From: Microtetraspora glauca | GTDB lineage: Bacteria > Actinomycetota > Actinomycetes > Streptomycetales > Streptomycetaceae | Direction of reading: 5' to 3' | DNA: 64,000 nt | NCBI GenBank assembly: GCA_000721275.1 | Contig: JOFO01000011.1 | Location: 80,248-144,247 of the forward strand | Shown here: in pieces, positions 28,818 through 38,900 of the stretch | How the letters are laid out: every line of letters begins with the position of its first letter | How positions within the stretch are numbered: position 1 is the first letter of the stretch | Program-made: the position numbers and the translations under genes | The notes under the pieces: generated by a model | Told to the model about the DNA's origin: nothing | Database searches by the model: none | What the model saw: only the letters and a program-made list of their open reading frames with translations

Positions 28818-29674
28818 AGCTCTCCCAGCAGCTTCTCGACGTAGCCGAGCGACGCCTGAGGTGTGAGTGCTTGCGCGCGTAGGATTCCGTACTTGATCTC
28901 CAGACCCCACACGAGCCGCCGCTCGCTGTGTACATGACTCACGTTCTGGACCTCAACGTGCGCGATCCTGTTCCCCTTGTTCGTTTCGATCACCGTGAAC
29001 GGGCCAGCCAGACCGGCGTTTTCCTCGCTGTCCAGGGGCATCACCTGGATCTCGACCGTCCGGCGGTGACCGGCGAGCAGGATCTGTTCAAGCTGCCCTC
29101 GCATGACAGTCCGCCCACCGATCGGTCGACGCAGCACTGACTCGTCGATCACGAAGCTCATGAGCGGCGACGGGCGCTTGGCGAAGATCTCCTGACGTAG
29201 CAGCCGGGCTGCGACGCGTCGCTCGATCTCCTCCTCGTCCAATGGCGGGCGCATCATGCCGAAGACCGCTCCGGCATACTCCTTCGTCTGTAACAGGCCC
29301 GGCACGGCCTGGTTGGCATACACATGCAGCTCAACCGCCTCCGCCTCCAACTTCGCCGCATCCCGGAAGAACGCCGGGTACTGCGCCCGCGCCACCTCCT
29401 CCTTCATCTCCTTCAGGACCTCGCCCGCGTCCAGCAACTCGTCCGCCTGGTCGATGAAGCGCGGCGGCGGGACCCTCCGCCCCTGTTCGTACGCCGCGAT
29501 CGTCGACGCCGAGTACCCCAGCCGCACCCCGAACTCCGCGCGCTCCAACCCGGCCCGTACCCGGAACCGTTTCAGCTGGCGGCCGAAGACGCGCAGGATG
29601 CCCGAGCCCGGGTCCGGTGCGGCGGCGTCGCCGGCCGCATCATCATCGTCTGCCCGCTGGGTGGATTCGTTCAT
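28814..29674 (-). CDS. XRE-family regulator with DUF5753 domain
   Basis: Transcriptional regulator, 286 residues: acidic Ala/Asp-rich N-terminus, XRE HTH (FRVRAGLERAEFGVRLGYSASTIAAYEQG in two pieces, about residues 40-90), then the DUF5753 sensor region (VPGLLQTKEYA, LDEEEIERRVAARLLRQ, MPLDSEENAGLAGPFTVIE). The ATG at 29674 is chosen; GTG four codons earlier is also possible, with GGTGGAG upstream. Partner of the DUF397 gene it overlaps, and divergent from a HATPase gene. Common Streptomyces set, here lodged inside the defence island. Confidence 0.87.
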   Translation of the reverse strand: MNESTQRADDDDAAGDAAAPDPGSGILRVFGRQLKRFRVRAGLERAEFGVRLGYSASTIAAYEQGRRVPPPRFIDQADELLDAGEVLKEMKEEVARAQYPAFFRDAAKLEAEAVELHVYANQAVPGLLQTKEYAGAVFGMMRPPLDEEEIERRVAARLLRQEIFAKRPSPLMSFVIDESVLRRPIGGRTVMRGQLEQILLAGHRRTVEIQVMPLDSEENAGLAGPFTVIETNKGNRIAHVEVQNVSHVHSERRLVWGLEIKYGILRAQALTPQASLGYVEKLLGEL

Positions 29675-29823
29675 GCCCGCCCTCACCTCCACCGGCCAAC
29701 GCCGCTCCGCGTCGGCCGTCACGCTCCGCGCCGCCTACAGACACCGACACCGCGCCTACCGCTGCCCCCTGTACACGCGTCGGGCCTTACTCAGCGTAAG
29801 CGGCAGGCGCCAGCCTGTGCCCC

Positions 29824-30264
29824 ATGAACAGCGAAACTTCCCCCGCGTCCCTCGCCCTTGAGTTCGCGATGCGCTTCACGTCCTCCCCGCGCGGCGCCCG
29901 CCTCGCCCGGCGGCTCGTCTCCCACCGTCTGGACAGCTGGGGGCACCCGTACGCCTCGACCGCCAACGAGACCATGACGCTGATCGCCGCCGAGCTGACC
30001 GGTAACGCCGTGCGTCACGGGCACGTGGCCGGCCGGGATTTCCACCTCCGGCTCACCGACTCGGCGGACACCCTGCGTATCGAGGTCACCGACACCCGTA
30101 CCGAGCGCGTACCGCTTCTCTCCTCCCACGAGCCGTCCGGCGACGTAGAGTCGGGGCGCGGGCTGCTGGTCGTGGCGCGGTTGGCGAGTCGGTGGGCGGT
30201 GGTGCCGCGCGTGGGTGCTCCGGGGAAGACCGTATGGGCCGAACTGTGCCTTTCCCGCCAATGA
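29824..30264 (+). CDS. Anti-sigma/RsbW-like ATP-binding protein (HATPase_c_2)
   Basis: 146-residue GHKL ATPase with N-box LIAAELTGNAVRHG and G-box ESGRGLLVV; no kinase dimerisation domain, so it belongs to the RsbW/SpoIIAB-like single-domain group abundant in Streptomyces. Such proteins bind sigma factors or phosphorylate anti-anti-sigma factors; the partner is unknown. Divergent from the XRE/DUF397 pair, the usual three-gene arrangement. ATG at 29824, weak ribosome site. Confidence 0.85.
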   Translation: MNSETSPASLALEFAMRFTSSPRGARLARRLVSHRLDSWGHPYASTANETMTLIAAELTGNAVRHGHVAGRDFHLRLTDSADTLRIEVTDTRTERVPLLSSHEPSGDVESGRGLLVVARLASRWAVVPRVGAPGKTVWAELCLSRQ

Positions 30265-30367
30265 TCAGCAGGTTTCGGAAACGAGCCGACGGCCAGTCAG
30301 TGCCTGCCACTAGCGTCGTTCGTCCGTCTGTGCACTGCACGGGGGAGCCCAAAGGAGAACAGCGCAC

Positions 30368-30793
30368 GTGAGCAGCACCACCCACACCGACCCGGCCGCC
30401 GGTTACCGCGTCTCCCTCGTCGACGAGGATCCGCTGCGTGCCCGGCGCGAGGCCCGCGAATTGCTCGCCGCCCTGGCCGAGGCCGACCCGCAGGCCGCGC
30501 TCGACGTCCCGGCCGGCCCCGCGACCACCGGCACCACCCCCGTCAAGGGCGGACCGGTCGCGGACCTCCTCAGTCTGGTGTTCGCCGGTGGCTCCCTGGC
30601 CGCCGCCACGCTTCAGCTCTGGCTGGCGCGCGTGCCGCAGCGGACGATCGTCGTGACGCGGCCCGACGGGGCGACGCTGACCATCTCCGGGAAGCAGGCC
30701 CGTGCGGACGACGCGCGGATCGAGCGGTTCCTCGACGGTGGTGCGGGTACGGCGGACGAGGACGGCGCGCAGGGCGGGCCGGGCGCGGCGTGA
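30368..30793 (+). CDS. EACC1-like effector-associated membrane component
   Basis: 141-residue protein with a central conserved block: KGGPVADLLSLVFAGG, a hydrophobic helix (SLAAATLQLWLA), then strand TIVVTRPDGATLTISG and a helix. This is the pattern of effector-associated constant component 1 (EACC1), found next to caspase-like effectors in NTP-dependent conflict systems described by Aravind and colleagues (family recalled). One membrane or peripheral helix is predicted. GTG at 30368 after AAAGGAG (10-base spacing). Its stop overlaps the start of the caspase-helicase gene (GTGA), so the two are one unit. Probably a signal-receiving or anchoring partner of the protease. Confidence 0.75.
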   Translation: MSSTTHTDPAAGYRVSLVDEDPLRARREARELLAALAEADPQAALDVPAGPATTGTTPVKGGPVADLLSLVFAGGSLAAATLQLWLARVPQRTIVVTRPDGATLTISGKQARADDARIERFLDGGAGTADEDGAQGGPGAA

Positions 30794-33700
30794 GTGACAA
30801 CGACCGGTACGCCATGCTCGTCGGCGTATCCACGTACGACAGCGAGCGGTACCACGACCTGCCGGCGGTGCGGGCGGACCTGCACTACATGCAGGCGGTC
30901 CTGGAGAACACCGAGATCGGCATGTACAACGACTGCGCGATGGTCGCGGAGCCGACGCGCGCCGAGATGCTGCACGCCGTCGAGACGTTCCTGGAGGAGC
31001 GGCAGGCCAGCGAGACGGCACTGCTCTACTTCAGCGGACACGGGGAGTTCTGCGAGGCGGACGGGCAGCTGTACTTCCTGACCCGGGACGCCGATCCGGA
31101 CGACCTGCCGGGTACGGCCGTGCCGGCCGAGTTCCTGGAGCGGATGCTCACGTCGTGCCGGGCCTCCTCGAAGGTCGTGCTGCTCGACTGCTGCTCCAGC
31201 GGCTCCGTCGTCCAGGGGTGGACGGCCAAGGGGGCGGCCGACGACGTACGTCCCGCGCCCAGCACGCTGCTGCGGCCGACCGGCGTGTACTTCATCACCG
31301 CCTCGGACGCCCTCCAGCCCGCCTCGGCCCTGGCTCCGGCCGGTTCCTCCCTCGGCACGTCCCGGTTCACCGGGGAGATCGTCGAGGGGCTACGCAGCGG
31401 GCGGATCAAGGACAGCGGCTGGATCACGCCGGACGACCTGTTCGAGTACCTGACCGCGCAGATGGTGCGCATCGGCGTGCCCGAGGAGCAGCGGCCCACG
31501 AAGTCCACCATCCGTGCGACACATTCCCTGCCGCTGGCCCGCTCGGTGGCGCGGTCCGTCCAGCTCCCCGCGCCGCCACCGGAAGCCGGTGGCGGTCTCC
31601 CGGTCTCCTCGACGCTGTCGAAGGCCCGCGGCCTTGTCGCGCAGGACGCGCACGACGGCGTGGACCGGGAGCGTCTGCTGCGCTACTACGCGCACTGCCT
31701 GCAGGCGCAGGCCGAGGCGAAGATGCTGCCCGACCGGGACAGCGGCCGGAACTCCGCGTACTTCCTGCTGGGGCAGGGGCCGGAGACGATCCAGTCCGGG
31801 CTGGGGTCCGGTCTTCCCGCGCCCGGTGGGCTGCCGAAGGCGAAGAGCACGGGTGCGAAGGTCGACGAGGCCGGGTTGCAGGAGTACTGGTACGGGTACC
31901 CGGCCGTGACGCTGCCCGAGCGCGGCGGGCACGGCGGGCGGCGGGCCGCGGTGCGCATCGCGCCGCTGCTGGTCCAGCCGATGGAGCTGGCGCCCGACGA
32001 GGACGGGCGGGACCGGCTGCGGCCGAGCGGGGTGCCGTCGCTGCACAGCGGTGTGCTCATGGAACTGCTGGAGGACGAGGAGGCGGCCGAGTTGCTCGGC
32101 CGCTGGCAGCCGACCTGGCAGGAGGGCAACGCCGCCCAGATGGTGAAGGCGGTGCGGGAGCTCCTGACGCGGCTCGAACTCCCGGAGCTGGAGCCGCTCG
32201 ACCTGTCCGCGCTCAGCGAGCGGTCCGTCATGGACTCGCTGCGTCCGGGCGTCCACAACACCGCTGTCCTCCTCACGCCCTCGGGTCTGGAGCGGACCGC
32301 GTCCGAAGGGCTCGTGGAGAACCTGCTCCAGATGTCCACGCGCGCCGACCACATCCCCGGTACCGCCCTGGACGCGCTCCTCACGGGGGGTGGCAACGGC
32401 AGGTCGGGCGGGCGCGACACGCCGCCGGTCCTGGTCTCCCCCGGGCCGTGCAACGAGAGCCAGGCGCGGGTGATCACGTCGGCGATGACCCGGCCGCTCA
32501 CCGTCTCCACCGGGCCGCCCGGCACCGGGAAGAGCGAGGTGGTGGTGGCGGTGGTCGCCACCGCCGTGGCTGCCGGGCAGTCCGTGCTCGTCGCCTCCAC
32601 CAACAACGAGGCCGTGAACGTGGTGGCCGAGCGCTGCGACGCGATCTCCCCGGGGCTGCTCATGCGCACGGGGAACAAGGAGGCCCGAGAAGCGGAGGCC
32701 ACGAAGCTGGAGCGGCTGCTCGCCGAGCCGGTCGAGGCCTCGGCGCGGGGTGCGGCGACGGTGGCGGGCGACCTCAGGAACCGGCACGCCCGGGCCGCCG
32801 AGCACGAGGCCGGGGCGGCGCGGCTGGTCGGGGAGGAGGTGCGGCTGCTGGAGCTGCTGCGGGAGCGGGAGCGCCGCGCGGACGAGCTCGGGCTGCCGGT
32901 GGAGCTGCTGGAGCGGGCGTGGTCCGAGGGCGGGAGCGCGGCGCTCACCGGCTGGGAGGACCGGGCGCGCAAGGCTGCCGTCGCCCGCTGGTACTCCTTC
33001 GGCCGGTGGCGCAGGGGGCGGGCGCTGTCCGCGTTCGTCGCCTCCGCCGGGGAAGACCGTGCGGGCGCGTGGCCGGCGTGGGCCGCGGAACGGCCCGTAC
33101 CGCCTGAGCTGCTGCTCTCCCTCGCCGAGGCCGCCGGAGTGGAGGGCGCGCTCAGGAGCCTCGTACCGGGGCATCTCGCCCTGGACGAGGAGGCGCTGAA
33201 GCGGGCGCGGCTGGAGAGCCGGGCGGGTCTGTCGGAGGTGTCGGGCGAGCTGGCCCGGGCCGTGGCCGCCGAGGCGATGACGCGGGGGCGGTCCCTGATG
33301 GCCCAGCGGCTCCAGGCTCTGCGCCGGGGCTCCGGCTTCTGGAAGAGCCAGCGCAATCTGATGGCGCACCTGAAAGGCTGGGCCATCAGCACCCACTCGG
33401 TGCGCCAGCTCGAACTCGTCCCGGAGCTCTTCGACCTCGTCGTGATCGACGAGGCCAGCCAGTGCTCGATCCCGTCGGTGCTGCCGCTGCTGTTCCGGGC
33501 CAAGCGGGCGCTGATCATCGGGGACCCGATGCAGCTCGGGCACATTCCTGGGATCACGGTGCAGCAGGAGCGGCAGGCGCGGGTGCGGGCGGGGCTGAGC
33601 GCGGCGCAGCTGGAGGATCACCGGCTCGCCTACCACGTGTACTCCGCGTACCACGCGGCGGCGCAGCACGGCGAGGAGACGCTGCTGCTCGACGAGCACT

Positions 33701-34662
33701 ACCGGTGCCATCCGGCGATCGCCGATGTCGTCAACGGTCACTGTTACGCCGGGCAGTTGCAGGTCCTCACCGACGTCAGGAGGCAGGTTCCGGCGCTCGA
33801 TCCGGTCGGATCGGGCGGTCCGGCGCCCGCCCTCGGCTGGGTGGACGTGCCGGACGGCGTGTCCACGCTGGGCCCGGGTGGCCGGTCCTCACGGAACGCG
33901 GCGGAGGCCGCCCGGGTGCGGGAGACGGTGGACGAGCTGCTCGCGCGGCTTCCCGAGGACGCGACGGTGGGCGTGGTGACGCCGTTCCGTGCCCAGAAGG
34001 ACGCCCTGGCGCGGGTGTGGGCGGACGACGACCGCGTGCGGGTCGGCACGGTGCACGCCTTCCAGGGCGGGCAGCGGGACGTCATGGTCCTCAGCCCGGT
34101 GGCCACCGGCAACACCCCGCCCCGGACGACGTACTGGGTGTCGAGCCAGGTCAACCTGTGGAACGTCGCCGTCACCCGGGCGAAGTCGCAGCTGATCACG
34201 GTGGGCAGCCACGCCTTCTGGCAGGGGCAGTCGGGGCTTCCGGCGCTCCTCGCGGAGCGGTCGGAGGTGCTGGGAGCGGGCGCGTCGGCGGACCGGCCCG
34301 GCGCGGCCTTCGGCGCGAGGTCGCGGAGCGCCTTCCGGGAGGAGCTCACGGACCGGCTCCAGGACTTCCTCGGGCGCCGTGGTGTGACCGATCTGGAGCG
34401 CGAGGCGGTGGTCGGCGGGCACGTCGTCGACCTGCTGTTCACGGTGGACGGCGCCAACACCGCCGTCCTCGTCGACACCGGGCCCGAGCACGGGCAGGAC
34501 CCGGCCCGCCACCTGCGTCTGACGCACGCGCGCGGCGACCTGCTGCCCGGGCTGCCGTCCGGCGGCTCCGGCGCGAAGCCCGGACCGGTGGCGCGGACGG
34601 TCCGGGTGCCGGCGTGGCGGATCCTGGCGGGTGACGTGATGCTGGAGCCGCTGTTCGGCTGA
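30790..34662 (+). CDS. Caspase - SF1 (UPF1-like) helicase - nuclease-like fusion effector
   Basis: Predicted conflict effector, 1290 residues. Residues 1-260 are a peptidase C14 caspase-like domain with YFSGHGE (His84) and LLDCCSSG (Cys135 by metacaspase alignment), so the dyad is intact. After a linker, an SF1 Dna2/UPF1-type helicase: motif I GPPGTGKSEV near 575, motif II VVIDEASQC near 883, motif III IIGDPMQLGH, motifs V-VI VGTVHAFQGGQRDVM and NVAVTRAKSQL. The last 90 residues (VVDLLFTV...AVLVDTG) resemble the DUF559/Vsr-like nuclease core but lack an obvious catalytic Lys, so it may be inactive. Coupled to EACC1. Model: helicase senses foreign nucleic acid and licenses proteolysis, leading to cell death. 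Function not shown. Confidence 0.8.
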   Translation: MSDNDRYAMLVGVSTYDSERYHDLPAVRADLHYMQAVLENTEIGMYNDCAMVAEPTRAEMLHAVETFLEERQASETALLYFSGHGEFCEADGQLYFLTRDADPDDLPGTAVPAEFLERMLTSCRASSKVVLLDCCSSGSVVQGWTAKGAADDVRPAPSTLLRPTGVYFITASDALQPASALAPAGSSLGTSRFTGEIVEGLRSGRIKDSGWITPDDLFEYLTAQMVRIGVPEEQRPTKSTIRATHSLPLARSVARSVQLPAPPPEAGGGLPVSSTLSKARGLVAQDAHDGVDRERLLRYYAHCLQAQAEAKMLPDRDSGRNSAYFLLGQGPETIQSGLGSGLPAPGGLPKAKSTGAKVDEAGLQEYWYGYPAVTLPERGGHGGRRAAVRIAPLLVQPMELAPDEDGRDRLRPSGVPSLHSGVLMELLEDEEAAELLGRWQPTWQEGNAAQMVKAVRELLTRLELPELEPLDLSALSERSVMDSLRPGVHNTAVLLTPSGLERTASEGLVENLLQMSTRADHIPGTALDALLTGGGNGRSGGRDTPPVLVSPGPCNESQARVITSAMTRPLTVSTGPPGTGKSEVVVAVVATAVAAGQSVLVASTNNEAVNVVAERCDAISPGLLMRTGNKEAREAEATKLERLLAEPVEASARGAATVAGDLRNRHARAAEHEAGAARLVGEEVRLLELLRERERRADELGLPVELLERAWSEGGSAALTGWEDRARKAAVARWYSFGRWRRGRALSAFVASAGEDRAGAWPAWAAERPVPPELLLSLAEAAGVEGALRSLVPGHLALDEEALKRARLESRAGLSEVSGELARAVAAEAMTRGRSLMAQRLQALRRGSGFWKSQRNLMAHLKGWAISTHSVRQLELVPELFDLVVIDEASQCSIPSVLPLLFRAKRALIIGDPMQLGHIPGITVQQERQARVRAGLSAAQLEDHRLAYHVYSAYHAAAQHGEETLLLDEHYRCHPAIADVVNGHCYAGQLQVLTDVRRQVPALDPVGSGGPAPALGWVDVPDGVSTLGPGGRSSRNAAEAARVRETVDELLARLPEDATVGVVTPFRAQKDALARVWADDDRVRVGTVHAFQGGQRDVMVLSPVATGNTPPRTTYWVSSQVNLWNVAVTRAKSQLITVGSHAFWQGQSGLPALLAERSEVLGAGASADRPGAAFGARSRSAFREELTDRLQDFLGRRGVTDLEREAVVGGHVVDLLFTVDGANTAVLVDTGPEHGQDPARHLRLTHARGDLLPGLPSGGSGAKPGPVARTVRVPAWRILAGDVMLEPLFG

Positions 34663-34680
34663 GCCGTGCACCCGGCGGAG

Positions 34681-35727
34681 TCAGTGCCGCAGGCTCCGGA
34701 CGACGTGCGTCATGTGCTGGATGTTGCCGACGCGCAGCCAGACTCCGACGTTGCCGGTGCCTTCGCGGCCGTGCCCGTGTGCGCAGTCGCGGAGCCAGGT
34801 CTCGCCCGCGCTCGCCGCCGGTCCCCGGAAGTCCGGCAGGGCGAGGATGTCCCGCGCGGCGGCCCGGACGGCGGCGGAGCGGTCAGGTCCTCGTGTCGGC
34901 ACCTTCACGAGGACGTACGACTCGTCGGTGGTGTACCGCAGCGCATTCCAGGGCGGGCCTCCCTTGCCGGTGGAGGGCGGGCGGGCGATGCCCCTCGTGG
35001 AGTCGGCGCCGTAGTCGCCGTACGCGAGGACGGAGACGAACTCCTTTCTGCTGCTCCGCGCTTCCGTCCACACGCGCCGGTCCGAGCGTGGTACGACCGC
35101 GCTGCCGCGCTCCAGGAGCCGGGCGGTGACGTCGGGGAAGGCGCCGCCCAGGACGGCCGCCGTGCGCCAGGGGAACAGTGGCAGCAGGGCGTCCAGCGCG
35201 CGCCGTGTCTCCTTCGCGGCGTCGGTGCGACCGGCGGGGACGGCGCCCAGGTCGAGCAGGAGGTCCGCCTCCACGGCGGGGTCAACACGGGCGATGAGGA
35301 CGCGGACGGTATGAAGGGGCACGTCGTCCCAGTGGCCGGGCATCATGAGGCGGATGCCGAGCCCGCTCCCCGTGGTACGGGCGTGCCGGAGCATCGCGTT
35401 CTGGTGTGCCTCGGAGCGGTCGGGTCCCGTCACCGGGCGCAGCGGACTCACATCGGCGTTCGCGGACAGCGCCCCGGCCAGCGCCGACTGCTGTGCCTCG
35501 TCGGCGAACGGACAGTCGACCCACGCCGGATGATGGCGATGGGCCTTCCGCACGCGCCACAGGTCGTCCCGTACGCCCACGGCGAGGGCGTCGGGATGTG
35601 CGCCCGCGCGGGGCGGAAGGTTCCACAGCGGCACGACGGCCGCCTGCACCGCGGGGATCAGCTGCCGGTACGCCTGGCAGGCGTGCTGCTTGGCCGGCAG
35701 GACGGGCACGTACAGCGGTCCGGACAT
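34681..35727 (-). CDS. Beta-family protein (T4 Beta-like, PF14350)
   Basis: 348-residue cytoplasmic protein that begins YVPVLPAKQHACQAYRQL and continues with VVPLWNLPP, the signature start of the phage T4 Beta family, and has LLLDLGAV and WRTAAVLGGAFP in mid-protein, where TIM-barrel-like strands are expected. Family members occur in phages and in bacterial accessory islands; biochemical activity is not established. ATG at 35727 with GAGGGGGAG six bases upstream. Convergent with the caspase-helicase gene (18 bases between stops) and divergent from the giant helicase over 215 bases. Could be a regulator, antitoxin-like partner or sensor for the island (inference). Confidence 0.7.
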   Translation of the reverse strand: MSGPLYVPVLPAKQHACQAYRQLIPAVQAAVVPLWNLPPRAGAHPDALAVGVRDDLWRVRKAHRHHPAWVDCPFADEAQQSALAGALSANADVSPLRPVTGPDRSEAHQNAMLRHARTTGSGLGIRLMMPGHWDDVPLHTVRVLIARVDPAVEADLLLDLGAVPAGRTDAAKETRRALDALLPLFPWRTAAVLGGAFPDVTARLLERGSAVVPRSDRRVWTEARSSRKEFVSVLAYGDYGADSTRGIARPPSTGKGGPPWNALRYTTDESYVLVKVPTRGPDRSAAVRAAARDILALPDFRGPAASAGETWLRDCAHGHGREGTGNVGVWLRVGNIQHMTHVVRSLRH

Positions 35728-35942
35728 GGCGGCTCCCCCTCGGCTCTTGCCCGCGTCCTCTTCGCCGCGCCTGTCCTCGTCCGTTCCGTTGTCCGTTCCA
35801 GAATCCGCCGCGTTACCGCCGCAGGAAATGACGTCTTTTCGGCCTTCATGACTGAAAACTCGATGAATCTGGAAGCGCTGTGATCACCGAGGTACTGTTC
35901 GTGAGGCTCGGCAGCGGTATCGGCAAGGCGAAAGGGACCGTC

Positions 35943-38900
35943 GTGAAGCCCACCATGGCCGCCGCCCAGTTGCGCGGCAGTCTGACGCAGTACCTCACGA
36001 CGACGTACGCCCTCGCCGACGAGGGCACCCGGCGTGCCCTGGAGCGCTTCCTCGGGCATCCCGAGACGGGGATCTTCCGGGGGCCGTACCTCCGGATCCG
36101 GACGCCGTTCCACGTGGCCGACGACGGCTGGCAGCGGGAGCTGGAGTGGACGGCCGGATTCCCCGGCTTCGCCCCGTACCGGCACCAGGCCCGGGCGTGG
36201 GCGCGGCTGTCCACGCTGCACGGTCCGGCCCTGCCGACGCTGGTGACCACCGGGACCGGCTCCGGAAAGACGGAGTCGTTCCTGATCCCGGTGCTCGACC
36301 ACTGCCGCCGCGAACGGGCGCGCGGCAACCGGGGCGTCAAGGCCGTCCTGCTGTACCCGATGAACGCGCTCGCCACCGACCAGGCCGGCCGCATCGGCGA
36401 CTACCTGGCGCGGCCCGAGCTGGCGCAGGTGACGGCCGGTCTGTACATCGGCGACCGGCCCGACACGGACTTCCGCCGGGTGATGACCCGGCGCGAGGAG
36501 ATGCGCGTGTCGCCGCCGGACGTGCTGATCACCAACTACAAGATGCTCGACCTGCTGCTCCAGCGCGGCGAGGACCGCTCCCTGTGGGAGGGCGCCGACC
36601 TCACGTACGTCGTGCTGGACGAGTTCCACACGTACGACGGGGCGCAGGGCACCGACGTGGCCATGCTGCTGCGGCGGCTGGCCGCGGCGACCGGTGCGTC
36701 ACGGCCGGGCCGGCCGCTCGGGTCGATCTGCCCGGTGGCAACGTCGGCGACCCTGGGCGAGGGGCCGGCGGGCACCGTGGGCAAGGAGGCCGGCGGCATC
36801 CTCGACGTGGCGTCGCGGGTGTTCGGGATGCCCTTCCCGGCGGACGCGGTGGTCGGCGAGGAGCGGATGTCGGCCGAGGAGTTCACGGGCGCTGTGGACT
36901 ACGAACTGCCCGAGCCGCCGACGCCGCAGGAGGTCATCGCCTGTTCGGGCGGTCCCGGTGTGGAGGCCCAGCCCGATCTGCTGGACCTGGACGGGCTGGC
37001 GGAGCGGCTGCTCGGCCGCGCCAGCCTCGACGCCTTCCGCATCGGGCGGCTGCTCAAGCGCCACGACTTCACCCACGGCGTGCTGTCGCTGCTCGGCGGG
37101 GAGCCGCTGGACGAGTGGGGGCTGCGGGACCGGCTGGCCCGCTTCGGATACGCGTGGGGACGCACCGCGCGGGAGAACCCGCAGCTCGTGCTCCAGGCGC
37201 TGTCGCGCTTCGTCGCCCTGCTGTCGGCGGCGCGCGACCCGGAGTCCGACGAGCGCCGGCCCCGGCCGCTGCTGCACATCGAGGCCCACCTGTGGGTCCG
37301 GCCCGTCACCCGGGTGCTACGGGGCGTGGGGGCGGCCCCCGAGTTCCGCTGGTACGAGGACGACCGCACCGCGGCCCGCCGTGCCGCGCTGCACGCCGCC
37401 CCGGTCACCGACGAGGAGCCCGACGGATCGTCCGGCGGCTGGCCTTCGGCCTCGGCGCGGCCGCAGCCGCTGCCCGGGGCCGACACCGCCGTCCGGCCCG
37501 CCGAGGTGCATCTGCCCGCGGTGTACTGCCGCAACTGCGGCCGTTCCGGCTGGGCCGCGCTGTCCCCCGAGGCGGACCCGCAGCGGCTGGTCATGGCCCA
37601 GGACCGCATCTGGCGGGCGTCCGTGGGCCGGGACAAGCGGCGCCTGCGCTACTTCATCGCCGCCACGCAGAGCGAGCGGCAGCAGACGCTGGACGCGCTG
37701 ACCGGTGCGCGGCCGTCGGACGGCGGCGGGGTCGACCCGCTGTCGGTGGTGGTGCTCGACGGCGGGCAGGGCACGTACCGGCTGCCGACGCCGTCGGACG
37801 CGGGCGACCTGATCGACGCCTGGTTCGCCCTGGCCGTGCTCGACAAGAAGTCGGCCGACCGGGCCGCCAAGGACGACCGCTGCCCGGCCTGCCACACCGA
37901 CAACAGCATCCGCTTCCTCGGCACCGCGCAGGCGGCGCTCGCCTCGGCGACCGTCACCCAGCTGTTCACGGGCGGCGACATCGCGCTCGTACCGGAGGAG
38001 CGCAAGACGCTGCTCTTCAACGACTCCACGCAGGACGCCGCCCACCGGGCCGGATACGTCGCGAACGCCTCGTACAAGTTCTCGCTGCGCTCGCTGCTCG
38101 CCCACAACCTGGACGAGTCGGGCGCGCCGACCGCGCTCAACGACCTGATCGGGCACGTCCTGGAGTCGGTGGACGACCCCGAGGCGCTGGCCGCCGTCGT
38201 GCCGCCCGACCTGCACGACGAGCCCGGCGTCGACCGGCTCCTGTCGGGACGCGGCACCGGCGACGCGCGGACGTGGAAGCTGATCGGCGAGCGTCTCGCC
38301 TTCGCCACCGTCATGGAGTTCGGGCTGCGCAGCCGCATGGGCCGCACCCTGGAGCTGACGCGGACCGCCGCGGCCGAAGTGGTCATCGCGGACCCCGAGC
38401 GCGTCACGGCGCTCGCCCGCGACATCCACCTGGCCCTGCCGGGCCAGCTCCTCGTCACCGGCGGGCTGCCCACGCCCGACCGCTACCTCGCCTACGTCCG
38501 CGGCCTGCTGGAGCGGCTGCGGCTGCGGGGCGCGGTGCACCACCGGTGGCTCGACACCTGGATGAAGGAGGCCGGCACCAACCGGTACCTCATCTCCGGC
38601 CGCCGGCCGGAAGGCATGCCCGCGTTCCCCGAAGGCGTGGCTCCGCCCCGCTTCCTGCTGGACGGCCAGAAGGACAGGTCGGAGTTCGACGCGATCACCG
38701 GCCGGCTGGGCTGGTACCAGGACTGGACCCGCCGCTGTCTCGGCCTGGACGCCGCCGGCGCCACCGAGTACCTGCGGCGGCTGCTGCCCGCCCTCGCCGA
38801 CGAGCGGGTCCTCGCGGTGCGCACCGCCCGGGACCGGCAGACACGGCTCTACGGACTGCAGCCGGGGCACATCGAGGCACGGCTGCTCGACGACGCCGTC

